NCBI GenBank assembly: GCA_040381555.1
Contig: JBEIHC010000083.1
Span: 1 to 12,870, forward strand
DNA length: 12,870 nucleotides
Reading direction: 5' to 3'
Origin: CANHCC01 sp040381555
GTDB taxonomy: Bacteria > Bacteroidota > Bacteroidia > J057 > RFSG01
The position numbers and the translations under genes are program-made. Each line of letters opens with the position of its first letter. Position 1 is the first letter of the stretch. This document shows positions 1-7,222 of the stretch, in pieces. The notes under the pieces were generated by a model. The model worked only from the letters and a program-made list of their open reading frames with translations, did no database searches and was not told the origin of the DNA.

Positions 1-149
1 CAAGCTGCGCTTACACCAAGCTGCGCTTGCACCAAGCTGCGCTTACCCTAAGCTGCGCTTGCACCAAGCTGCGCTTACACCAAGCTGCGCTTACACCAAG
101 CTGCGCTTGCACCAAGCTGCGCTTGCACCAAGCTGCGCTTACACCAAGC
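1..149. repeat. 16-bp tandem repeat array, nine units plus a 5-bp stub
   Basis: Nine head-to-tail copies of CAAGCTGCGCTTRCAC occupy 1-144 and a partial CAAGC follows at 145-149. Copies begin at 1, 17, 33, 49, 65, 81, 97, 113 and 129. Position 13 of the unit reads A,G,A,G,A,A,G,G,A along the array; the only other changes are the end of copy 3 (CCC instead of CAC) and the first base of copy 4 (T instead of C). Each unit holds a short inverted repeat, AAGC-TGC-GCTT. The array starts at the first base of the window, so its full length is unknown. It lies 27 bp beyond the stop codon of the leftward RND gene and so would be transcribed at or after that gene's 3' end. There are no unique spacers, so it is not a CRISPR array. 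Function unknown; it behaves like a minisatellite. Confidence 0.95.
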
Positions 150-176
150 AAAAATTACAGGCTGATTTTCCTTATC

Positions 177-2534
177 TTAATCGTCATTCTCATTGTACTC
201 ATCAATCCATTTGTTTTGGGCATTTTCCTGGATGTTCATCGAAATGACCATAGAAGGCAAAAACAATAAATTGGAGAACATGGCAATAAACAGGGTCATT
301 GAAGTTAATACCCCTAAGGCAATAGTTCCGCCAAATGAGGAAGCCATAAAAATACTGAAACCACAAAGCAATATTAAACTCGTATAAATAATACCTTGTC
401 CCGTGTCATCTAAGCTCATCATTACCGAATCTTTAACGCTTAAGCCCATTTTTCTATCCTGCCTGTATTTTGCTAGATAATGAATGGTGTTGTCTATGGC
501 AATACCAAAAGCAATTCCGAAAATTAGTACAGTGGATGGTTTTAAGGGTATCGCAAAAAAGCCCATGACCCCACCTATCATCAACAAAGGAATCAAGTTG
601 GCCATCATACTTATCAGCATTACCTTCCAGGATCGAAATAGAAAATACATTTGCAAGGCAATCAAAATAAAAGTGGCAATCAGACTCCAAAATAAATTAT
701 CTACCAAATATTGATTTGCCTTAATGAATATTTTAGTGGTGCCGGTTATGACCGTTTTGAAATCGCTGGTTTCGGAGTTCTCGCCTAATATGTTGTTTAC
801 ATCCGTCTGAATGGAATCCATCAAGCCTTTCATCCGGATGGAGCCAATATCCTGAATGTTTCCACTGATTCTGGTTTTAGAAAAGGTGGAGTCAACTACT
901 GAGTTCAGAATGTTTTTTCGATTTCTACTGCCTGTTTGTTTACGATAATAACTCAGAATAAATGATAGCTCAGCTTTACTTGGTAGTTTATATTCTTCTG
1001 GGTTATTGTAATAGTAAGCCATTCGGGCTGTTTTGTAGATGTCTACCACACTCCGGGTTTTGGATATCTCTGGATAGGATTCTAGCTTGAGTTGAAGTTC
1101 TTCTATCTGACGAAGTTTTGACGTTTTATTCAAGCCTCCTTTTTTTCGGGTGTCCACCACGATTTCAAAAGGCATAACCCCTTTGAAATTACTTTCTAGA
1201 AATCTTAAGTCGGTATAAATTTGATCTTTCTCCGGCAGGTCATCCACCATAAATGAAATGGCCTGAAGTTTAAACAAACCCCATATAGATAGAATCGTAA
1301 ATACAGCAGTTAATCCATAAATCACCGGTCTTCTTTTTTCTACCCAGTTTTTTAGGGTTTGTATAAATCCTCGGATAAATTTTGCATCCAAGTGTTTGGT
1401 ATTGGCCTCGGTAGGAGGGGGTAAAAGGGAAAATACCCCTGGTATCAAAATGATGGAAATGACATAGGTTACCATGGTGGCGAGGCATGCAATAAGCCCA
1501 AATTCCTGCAGGGGCACCACTGCTGTAAAATACAGGGTAAGAAAGCCAACCGCTGTATTGGCATTGATCATGAGGGTTACGATGCCAATTTTGTGAATGA
1601 CATTGACGAGTGCCTTGATTTTATTCTTGCAGCGTCGATACTCACTATGGTATTTTGAAATTAGATAAACCGAGTTCGGTATGCCAATCACCACAATCAA
1701 AGGTGGAATTAATCCGGTGAGTAAAGTCATTTTATACCCCAGCAAGGCTATTAATCCCATTGACCAAACAATACTCAGAAATAACAGAATCAGCGGGAAT
1801 ACTACGGCATAAAAAGATCTAAAGAATAAAAACAAGCTGATAGTGGTGACGATCACCGCTAGAAATAGGAATACACTGAGTTCTTTGGGGATTTTTTCAG
1901 AAGTATAGGCCCGAATGTAGGGTAATCCTGAAAAATGTACTGAAACTCTATGTTTGCGGGCAAATCCTTCTACCTGTTCTTTGATTTTTTGTACAATTCG
2001 GATTTTATCTTTAGAATCCAATTTGCTTCGGCTAATGGTAACTGCCAAAACAGAAGCATTGAGATTCTCATTTAATAATAAATCCCTGTAAAGCGGTTGG
2101 GAAATAATTAAATTTCTTACGCTATCCATTTCCGATTGAGTGACCGGAAATGCAGGCGATATCATGGAGAATTCAAATCTTCTTACCGAGTCATCTCGGG
2201 TTAACTGATATAGGTGGGTAAGGCTGATGACTTGTTCCACCCCTTCCAGAGTTTTAATAACCTCGGTGAGGACATAAATTCCTTTATAAATGTCTTTACG
2301 GAAAAGGTTTTCACTTTCGATTCCGACAATTAAAACATTCCCATCTTCGCCAAATTCGTTCTTAAATTCCAGGTAATCTTTATAATCCTGATCATCGGCA
2401 GGAATGACTTTGGCAAAATCGTGGCTCAACTCTGTGCGAGTAGCCATCCAGGTCATGAACAGGGTCAGCACGCCTGTTACCAGCAGCAATAAGATGCGGT
2501 TTCTTAATATAAACCTGGAAATCAAATGCCACAT
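177..2534 (-). CDS. RND superfamily exporter, MMPL/COG1033-like (785 aa)
   Basis: Predicted inner-membrane transporter of the RND superfamily, in the single-chain MMPL/COG1033-like group; substrate unknown. The protein shows the duplicated RND architecture. A first membrane helix at about residues 12-30 is followed by an extracytoplasmic loop (31-218), five helices (about 219-238, 242-266, 270-292, 317-340, 345-371), a seventh helix (about 402-420), a second loop (421-608) and five more helices (about 611-633, 637-662, 666-686, 714-730, 735-764). The segment with the helix-4-type motif is present in both halves: GIPNSVYLISKYH (284-296) and GIAFGIAIDNTIHYL (673-687), the latter with the Asp (681) typical of proton-coupled RND pumps. 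The first half has Asn instead of Asp there. The ATG start places the first helix immediately after a short basic N terminus. It lies 33 bp downstream of the DUF5606 gene on the same strand, suggesting co-transcription. No membrane-fusion or outer-membrane partner is visible in this window. Confidence 0.9.
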   Translation of the reverse strand: MWHLISRFILRNRILLLLVTGVLTLFMTWMATRTELSHDFAKVIPADDQDYKDYLEFKNEFGEDGNVLIVGIESENLFRKDIYKGIYVLTEVIKTLEGVEQVISLTHLYQLTRDDSVRRFEFSMISPAFPVTQSEMDSVRNLIISQPLYRDLLLNENLNASVLAVTISRSKLDSKDKIRIVQKIKEQVEGFARKHRVSVHFSGLPYIRAYTSEKIPKELSVFLFLAVIVTTISLFLFFRSFYAVVFPLILLFLSIVWSMGLIALLGYKMTLLTGLIPPLIVVIGIPNSVYLISKYHSEYRRCKNKIKALVNVIHKIGIVTLMINANTAVGFLTLYFTAVVPLQEFGLIACLATMVTYVISIILIPGVFSLLPPPTEANTKHLDAKFIRGFIQTLKNWVEKRRPVIYGLTAVFTILSIWGLFKLQAISFMVDDLPEKDQIYTDLRFLESNFKGVMPFEIVVDTRKKGGLNKTSKLRQIEELQLKLESYPEISKTRSVVDIYKTARMAYYYNNPEEYKLPSKAELSFILSYYRKQTGSRNRKNILNSVVDSTFSKTRISGNIQDIGSIRMKGLMDSIQTDVNNILGENSETSDFKTVITGTTKIFIKANQYLVDNLFWSLIATFILIALQMYFLFRSWKVMLISMMANLIPLLMIGGVMGFFAIPLKPSTVLIFGIAFGIAIDNTIHYLAKYRQDRKMGLSVKDSVMMSLDDTGQGIIYTSLILLCGFSIFMASSFGGTIALGVLTSMTLFIAMFSNLLFLPSMVISMNIQENAQNKWIDEYNENDD

Positions 2535-2567
2535 GGGTACAAAGATTTAAGGGGGATTCAGAGTGCC

Positions 2568-2969
2568 TTAGACTTCTGGTGCCGGGGCTTCTTCTGGCAA
2601 TTCAATCAAGATTTGATACCAAGCAACAAGTTTTTTTATATTGGATGGATACACCCTTTCACGATCAAATTCAGGTAGGATTTTTTCCATAAAATCTTTT
2701 AAATCTGCATCATCTGATTTAGCATTAACAGGTAATTCTTTGCCGTACAACTCTTCAGCTTTCTTTAAGATATCTGCTAATGGAGCTGTATCTGTTTGGG
2801 TATAAATCGAAATGTCTTCCAGTTTGGAAACTGGTTTGTTCTGATTCATTACCAGTCGTTTTTGATCCGGACTTAAGGATTCAACTAGTACCCCGTTTGT
2901 AGTGGGCTTTACAATCCGATACAACCCGGGTAATCCTGCTACTGTGATAATGTCTTTTAACTCTCTCAT
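2568..2969 (-). CDS. DUF5606-family protein (133 aa)
   Basis: Small, probably cytoplasmic protein with no signal peptide or membrane segment. The N-terminal 60 residues match what I know of the DUF5606 family of Bacteroidota: MRELKDIITVAGLPGLYRI at 1-19, then an NGVLVESL strand (25-32) and a KLEDISIYT motif (49-57). This resembles a small beta-barrel-like domain. Residues 62-78 form a probable helix (PLADILKKAEELYG), followed by an acidic linker and a second helical part (88-122) with the motif VYPSNIKKLVAWY (106-118). The tail is Pro/Glu/Ala rich. The biochemical function is not known. It is the first gene of a probable two-gene unit with the RND exporter and is divergent from lon. The ATG start lies 14 bp downstream of a promoter-like TAAATTTG. 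Family assignment is from remembered sequence pattern, not from a search. Confidence 0.85.
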   Translation of the reverse strand: MRELKDIITVAGLPGLYRIVKPTTNGVLVESLSPDQKRLVMNQNKPVSKLEDISIYTQTDTAPLADILKKAEELYGKELPVNAKSDDADLKDFMEKILPEFDRERVYPSNIKKLVAWYQILIELPEEAPAPEV

Positions 2970-2983
2970 AGGCTTTTCAACTG

Positions 2984-2991
2984 CAAATTTA
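2984..2991 (-). promoter_or_regulatory. Candidate Bacteroidota -7 element (TAAATTTG) for the DUF5606-RND unit
   Basis: On the minus strand TAAATTTG is an exact match to the Bacteroidota -7 consensus TAnnTTTG. It ends 14 bp before the ATG of the DUF5606 gene, implying a leader of only about 8-10 nt. The -33 region about 20 bp upstream has a T run (GTTTTTCCC) but no clean TTTG, so the assignment rests on the -7 box and its position. Confidence 0.5.
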
Positions 2992-3084
2992 CAATAAGGA
3001 TGGGAAAAACTGCTGTGATTCGTTCACATAACCTGAAATATCCTGAACAAATTTAATTTTGATAAGACTATTTTTTTCTTCTCT

Positions 3085-3097
3085 CTTGACTGTCAAG
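3085..3097. promoter_or_regulatory. 13-bp perfect palindrome CTTGACTGTCAAG, possible operator upstream of lon
   Basis: The arms CTTGAC and GTCAAG are exact reverse complements around a single T. The site lies between two candidate lon -7 elements: downstream of TAATTTTG (3054-3061) and about 84 bp upstream of TATCTTTG (3181). Its symmetry suits binding of a dimeric regulator, but the binding protein is unknown and a 6-bp arm can occur by chance. Confidence 0.35.
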
Positions 3098-3134
3098 GTA
3101 TAAGAGTTTGATTTAGCGGAAAAACAGATTTCTT

Positions 3135-3151
3135 ACAGGTTTTTTGCCTGT
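3135..3151. promoter_or_regulatory. Short inverted repeat ACAGG-N7-CCTGT upstream of lon
   Basis: The arms ACAGG (3135-3139) and CCTGT (3147-3151) flank a TTTTTTG loop. The site ends 29 bp before the TATCTTTG element, where an upstream operator or an initiation-proximal structure could act. It is not followed by a T tract, so it is not a convincing rightward terminator. Short arms keep confidence low. Confidence 0.25.
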
Positions 3152-3180
3152 GAAAATAGAGTTCTTTTATTCCGTGGCAC

Positions 3181-3188
3181 TATCTTTG
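3181..3188 (+). promoter_or_regulatory. Candidate -7 element (TATCTTTG) for lon
   Basis: Exact TAnnTTTG match 85 bp upstream of the lon ATG, which would give a leader of about 79 nt. A second exact match, TAATTTTG at 3054-3061, could serve a longer transcript. Neither has a clear TTTG at the usual -33 spacing. Which is used, and whether lon is heat-inducible here, cannot be told from sequence. Confidence 0.45.
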
Positions 3189-3273
3189 GCATTAATTATC
3201 CAACAACTAAAATTCGGACATACTGATTACATTCGAACTGCGGTTGTGCCGTTTTGCCATTAAAAAAGACACT

Positions 3274-5682
3274 ATGTCATTAATTAATTTGTCAGAAACA
3301 CTCATAGAAACAGAGATTCCAGTATTGAATGATGCGGAAGAGAAAAAATTGGATATGGAAGAACTCCCAGAACAGTTGTCCATACTCCCACTGAAAAATA
3401 CAGTATTGTTTCCGGGTGTTGTTATTCCCATTACTGTAGGAAGGGATAAAAGCATTCAACTCGTGAAAGATGCTTATGCCGGAAAGACTCGTTTGATTGG
3501 AGTGGTGGCTCAAAAGAATATGAGCATTGAAAACCCAGAGCCAGGTGATTTATTTCCTACCGGAACTGTAGCCAATATTCTGAAGATGCTCAAAATGCCT
3601 GATGGCAGTATTACCGCAGTTATTCAGGGCAGAAGCCGATTTGAGGTAGATTCATTCGTACAACAGGAACCTTACCTAAAAGCTAGCGTCAAAAAGGTAG
3701 CCGATGTTTTTCCGGATAGCTCGGCAGCAAAAGCGATGTCTATTTCTCTGAAAAAGGAAGCCATGCGCGTGATTGAACTTTCTCCCAATCTTCCAACCGA
3801 TGCCAATATTGCCTTGCAGAATATCAATAGCTTTCGGTTTCTGGTAAATTTCATTTCCTCTCACCTAAATCTTTCCGTTTTAGATAAACAAGGTATTTTA
3901 GAAACAAACAACCTCTTGGAGCGAGCTGGTAAAGTGTTAGAGTACTTAAATAAAGAACTCCATGTACTGGAACTCTCCGAAGAAATTCAGTCTAAGGTTA
4001 AAACCGATCTGGATAAACAACAGAGGGATTATATTCTCCGTCAACAAATTAAAGCCATTCAGGATGAATTAGGGGAAGAAGGTTTAGAGCAAGAAATGGA
4101 TGAACTCAAACGAAGAGCAGATAAGAAGTCCATGTCCAAAACCGCTCGGGAAGTTTTTGATAAAGAATGGAATCGCTTACAGAGATTGCATCCTAATTCT
4201 CCAGAATATGCCGTGGCAATGAATTACCTCGATTGGATGCTGGAATTGCCTTGGTATGATTTCCGTAAAGAAGAAATCGACTTGGCTTTTGCTCGAAAAG
4301 TATTAGATGAAGATCATTATGGCTTGGAGTCTGTTAAAGATAGAATCCTAGAATACCTCGCGGTGTTGAAATTAAATGGAAGTCAGAAAGCCCCTATTTT
4401 GTGTTTTTATGGCCCTCCAGGGGTAGGCAAGACTTCTTTAGGGAAATCGATAGCCAGTGCATTGAAGCGGGATTTTGTGCGGATGTCTTTAGGAGGAGTA
4501 AGAGATGAAGCAGAAATAAGAGGGCATAGAAGAACCTATATTGGCGCTATGCCGGGTAGGATTTTACAAGGATTAAAAAAGGCTAAGACTGGGAATCCGG
4601 TATTTATGCTGGATGAAATTGATAAAGTAGGAAATGATTTCAGAGGCGATCCCTCTTCTGCTCTACTCGAAGTATTAGATCCTGCACAGAATAATGCCTT
4701 TAATGATCATTTTCTAGAAGTAGATTATGATTTGTCCTCCATCATGTTTATCGCTACAGCCAACTCTCTCGATAGTATTCATCCAGCCTTGCGTGACCGG
4801 ATGGAGTTGATTGAAATAAATGGATATACACTAGAAGAAAAAGTGCAAATCGCTAAGCAGCATTTGATTCCTCAGCAGCGTGAAGCACATGGTTTGAAAA
4901 CCAATCAACTCAAAATTTCCCCAGGGGCATTGAAATTATTGGTAGAGAATTATACCCGCGAATCAGGGGTTCGAAATCTCAATCAGAAAATTGCTCGCTT
5001 GTGCAGGGTAGCAGCTAAAGAAATTGTGGGCAATGAGAATGACGGCGCAAAAGTGACAGAAGATAATTTAAAGCATTATTTGGGTGCTGCACGCTTTGAC
5101 CAAGATGCTTGGGAGAAAATTGAAGTTCCTGGAGTGGTGATTGGGTTAGCCTGGACTCAAGTAGGAGGCGATATTCTGTATATTGAATCGGTCAAAATGC
5201 CGGGTACTGGGAAACTAACCTTAACCGGACAATTAGGCGATGTGATGAAAGAATCTGCCACCGCTGCTTATACCTATTTGAAATCAGTTGCCGCTAAACA
5301 TAATATTCCCAAAGAGGCATTTACTGAGTGGGATGTACATATTCATATTCCAGCTGGTGCCGTACCCAAAGATGGTCCCTCTGCGGGGATAACTCTTTTG
5401 ACGGCTATCACCTCCTTATTGACAGGGAGATTGGTAAAATCTAGAATGGCAATGACAGGCGAAATTACTCTTCGTGGGAAAGTATTGCCTGTTGGTGGGA
5501 TTAAGGAAAAAGTGTTGGCTGCTGCCAGAGCGGGCATTCGTCAAATAATTATGTGCAAAGAGAATCAGAAGGATGTGGAAGAGATAAAGGATGATGCGTT
5601 GAAAAATCTGGAGTTTTTCTATGTGGAACGGATGGATGAAGTTTTGACATTGGCTTTAGAACCACTCAAAAAGGGTAAATAA
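3274..5682 (+). CDS. lon: ATP-dependent Lon protease (endopeptidase La, 802 aa)
   Basis: Cytosolic ATP-dependent serine protease that unfolds and degrades misfolded and regulatory proteins as a homohexamer. Residues from the ATG: an N-terminal LON substrate-binding domain (about 34-230, beginning LSILPLKNTVLFPG) and a coiled region (about 235-300, with RDYILRQQIKAIQDELGE). The AAA+ module carries Walker A GPPGVGKT (380-387), Walker B VFMLDEID (443-450), sensor-1 ATAN (494-497) and Arg-finger candidates in LRDRME. The C-terminal protease domain holds catalytic Ser703 in PKDGPSAG and Lys746 in GGIKEK; their spacing of 43 matches the E. coli dyad. Length is normal for bacterial LonA and nothing is missing. 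The open frame extends upstream to a TTG at 3244, but the ATG at 3274, preceded by the A-rich stretch TAAAAAAGACACT, is preferred. The stop lies two bases from the stop of the convergent membrane-protein gene. Confidence 0.98.
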   Translation: MSLINLSETLIETEIPVLNDAEEKKLDMEELPEQLSILPLKNTVLFPGVVIPITVGRDKSIQLVKDAYAGKTRLIGVVAQKNMSIENPEPGDLFPTGTVANILKMLKMPDGSITAVIQGRSRFEVDSFVQQEPYLKASVKKVADVFPDSSAAKAMSISLKKEAMRVIELSPNLPTDANIALQNINSFRFLVNFISSHLNLSVLDKQGILETNNLLERAGKVLEYLNKELHVLELSEEIQSKVKTDLDKQQRDYILRQQIKAIQDELGEEGLEQEMDELKRRADKKSMSKTAREVFDKEWNRLQRLHPNSPEYAVAMNYLDWMLELPWYDFRKEEIDLAFARKVLDEDHYGLESVKDRILEYLAVLKLNGSQKAPILCFYGPPGVGKTSLGKSIASALKRDFVRMSLGGVRDEAEIRGHRRTYIGAMPGRILQGLKKAKTGNPVFMLDEIDKVGNDFRGDPSSALLEVLDPAQNNAFNDHFLEVDYDLSSIMFIATANSLDSIHPALRDRMELIEINGYTLEEKVQIAKQHLIPQQREAHGLKTNQLKISPGALKLLVENYTRESGVRNLNQKIARLCRVAAKEIVGNENDGAKVTEDNLKHYLGAARFDQDAWEKIEVPGVVIGLAWTQVGGDILYIESVKMPGTGKLTLTGQLGDVMKESATAAYTYLKSVAAKHNIPKEAFTEWDVHIHIPAGAVPKDGPSAGITLLTAITSLLTGRLVKSRMAMTGEITLRGKVLPVGGIKEKVLAAARAGIRQIIMCKENQKDVEEIKDDALKNLEFFYVERMDEVLTLALEPLKKGK

Positions 5683-5684
5683 GG

Positions 5685-7181
5685 TCAATGACTTGCAGAA
5701 GTCGGTAGTTTTTCCAGCCCAAAAATAAAAGGAGGATAGGACTCAGGCAGTGGAATGCCTTGCTTTCCAGGGCCTAATCCTCGTTTTATGTCACAGTCGT
5801 AGATGATTTTTACCTGTGTTTCTTTTGCCTTATCTAACAACCAAGGCCGCCGTTCGTAATCATTTAATACTATCAAGGGGAATTCTGGCAGCAAACAGGC
5901 ACATCCGTAGGCCAAATGTTGATTCGCACTTTGAGCGGAATTGCCCACAATAGCCTGAATGTTTTTGATTTTTGCCATCCTATTGATAAGCTGGCAATGT
6001 TGTTCCATTTCTTTGTGTTTGAAAACATGTACTATGGCATTTTTGCTTCCTTGATGTGCCCCTCGAATAAACAAAGGCAAAGCAATTACTTTAAATGCCA
6101 AGGCAAAAATACCTACCCAAAATAATTTCTGAATGCGTGGATAGGTTAACAAATTACTGAAGTTTTCTGCAAGCATCCAAGCTAATAATAAGGGTAGGCT
6201 GAGGTACATTCTGCTTCCTGAAAAATACACAGAATTGGTTGCGTCGGTTGTCTTGACCAAAAAGAATGAAATAAATATACCGACTACACAGAGCCCCAAT
6301 ATTATTCCTTTAAACCAATATCCTTTGTATAGTAGCCTGAAGGGTAGATAAATATAAATTGGTAAAATAATCCATCCAACTTTCCAAATTACAGGAGTAA
6401 GGAAAGGAAAGTAGTTTTCTAAATTCTGTATAATAAAATAGAATGCCTCCAAGCTATATTTCATATCTGGAGCAGGATGAAAGGCCCGCTCAGGATGCAA
6501 TCCATAAAAATAATTATTATATAAAAATATAATACTTCCGACTGTCCCCCCTATAAGTAAATAGAGATAAGACTTTTTTTCTTCCTTGCCAATACATAAT
6601 AGGAACAAAGGAGTAAGTAGCAAACTATTCGGATTGGCGAATATTGCCAGCGGAGTCATAATGCCTGCAAACAATAAGGGAATCGGACTATTTCGGTAGG
6701 TAGCTAAATATAATCCTATGCTCATAATAGCTATGCCTGTTACAAAACCTCTGGATATAGAAGTGAGCATTAGATATTCCGGAGGTAACAATAGGGCAAG
6801 GATAAGGGGAATCATCGCAGCCTCCATTCCTTGACGCCTCATCAGGATTTTAGAAAGTAGGAGGAAGGGTAAAATGGCTAGTGCATTCGTTATGAGTCCA
6901 AAACTTAAAGGATAAGAAAGCCCGATTGCTATTAAGGGAACTGCCAGAAACGCTTCTAAGGCAGAATTATAGGATTGCCCATAAAAGCAAAGCCCATAGT
7001 ATTCTCCATTGATTAGATCCTTTGCCATTGCCCAAAGGATGGTTTGATCACTATCTGAAAATCGCAGATTGTACCAAAACAAAGTAGCAACTCTTTCTAG
7101 GATTACTGCAAGTGTTAAAATTCCCAGTATTTTTTGGGGAGGAAAGATTCCAATTTTGGAAGAAACAGTCTCAAATTTCAT
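5685..7181 (-). CDS. Polytopic membrane protein, probable GT-C/GT39-like glycosyltransferase (498 aa)
   Basis: Integral membrane protein with about ten to eleven predicted helices and a soluble C-terminal domain (about 377-498). The layout suggests a GT-C glycosyltransferase, enzymes that use lipid-linked sugars on the extracytoplasmic face. After the first helix comes an acidic loop FSDSDQ (D43 and D45, the expected place of the catalytic acidic residues), then FYGQSYNSALEAFLAVP (66-82). That pattern occurs in uncharacterised PMT/GT39-like proteins. SGSRMYLSLPLLLAW (322-336) resembles the R-Y-hydrophobic segment seen late in such proteins. The donor and acceptor are unknown, and the assignment is by motif and topology only. 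An upstream GTG at 7205 would add eight residues; ATG at 7181 was preferred. It follows the MFS gene by 41 bp (17 bp if GTG is used) on the same strand, so the two are probably co-transcribed. Confidence 0.7.
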   Translation of the reverse strand: MKFETVSSKIGIFPPQKILGILTLAVILERVATLFWYNLRFSDSDQTILWAMAKDLINGEYYGLCFYGQSYNSALEAFLAVPLIAIGLSYPLSFGLITNALAILPFLLLSKILMRRQGMEAAMIPLILALLLPPEYLMLTSISRGFVTGIAIMSIGLYLATYRNSPIPLLFAGIMTPLAIFANPNSLLLTPLFLLCIGKEEKKSYLYLLIGGTVGSIIFLYNNYFYGLHPERAFHPAPDMKYSLEAFYFIIQNLENYFPFLTPVIWKVGWIILPIYIYLPFRLLYKGYWFKGIILGLCVVGIFISFFLVKTTDATNSVYFSGSRMYLSLPLLLAWMLAENFSNLLTYPRIQKLFWVGIFALAFKVIALPLFIRGAHQGSKNAIVHVFKHKEMEQHCQLINRMAKIKNIQAIVGNSAQSANQHLAYGCACLLPEFPLIVLNDYERRPWLLDKAKETQVKIIYDCDIKRGLGPGKQGIPLPESYPPFIFGLEKLPTSASH

Positions 7182-7222
7182 TTCCGACAACTTAGTTGCT
7201 TTCACCTGTTCTATAGGTTTAA

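Larger units (their letters stand above)
2970..3273. other. Divergent intergenic region between the DUF5606 gene and lon (304 bp)
   Basis: No gene is visible here. The region holds promoter-like elements for both directions: TAAATTTG for the leftward gene, and TAATTTTG (3054-3061) and TATCTTTG (3181-3188) for lon. It also holds a perfect 13-bp palindrome (3085-3097) and a 5-bp stem hairpin around a T/G loop (3135-3151). A pyrimidine-rich run lies at about 3069-3087. No CIRCE heat-shock operator was seen. Confidence 0.7.

Noticed and set aside
1..149. CRISPR array
   Set aside because: Units are directly contiguous, with 16-bp period and no unique spacers; no cas genes are in the window.
27..269. 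Small rightward repeat-protein gene (80 codons; a second frame at 59-247)
   Set aside because: The frame is open only because the 16-bp repeat has no stops in any frame. It has no promoter or start context and runs antisense into the end of the RND gene.
3086..3104. Sigma-70-type promoter TTGACT...TATAAG upstream of lon
   Set aside because: The gap between the two boxes is about 7 bp, far too short, and Bacteroidota use a different consensus.
3135..3151. Rho-independent terminator upstream of lon
   Set aside because: The stem is only 5 bp, the T run is in the loop rather than after the stem, and no rightward gene ends there.
3244..3273. N-terminal extension of Lon from a TTG codon
   Set aside because: The extra ten residues do not resemble a Lon N terminus, and an ATG with an A-rich upstream stretch follows at 3274.
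3672..3864. Leftward open frames of 60-62 codons inside lon
   Set aside because: They lie antisense to an intact, strongly conserved gene and have no recognisable protein features.
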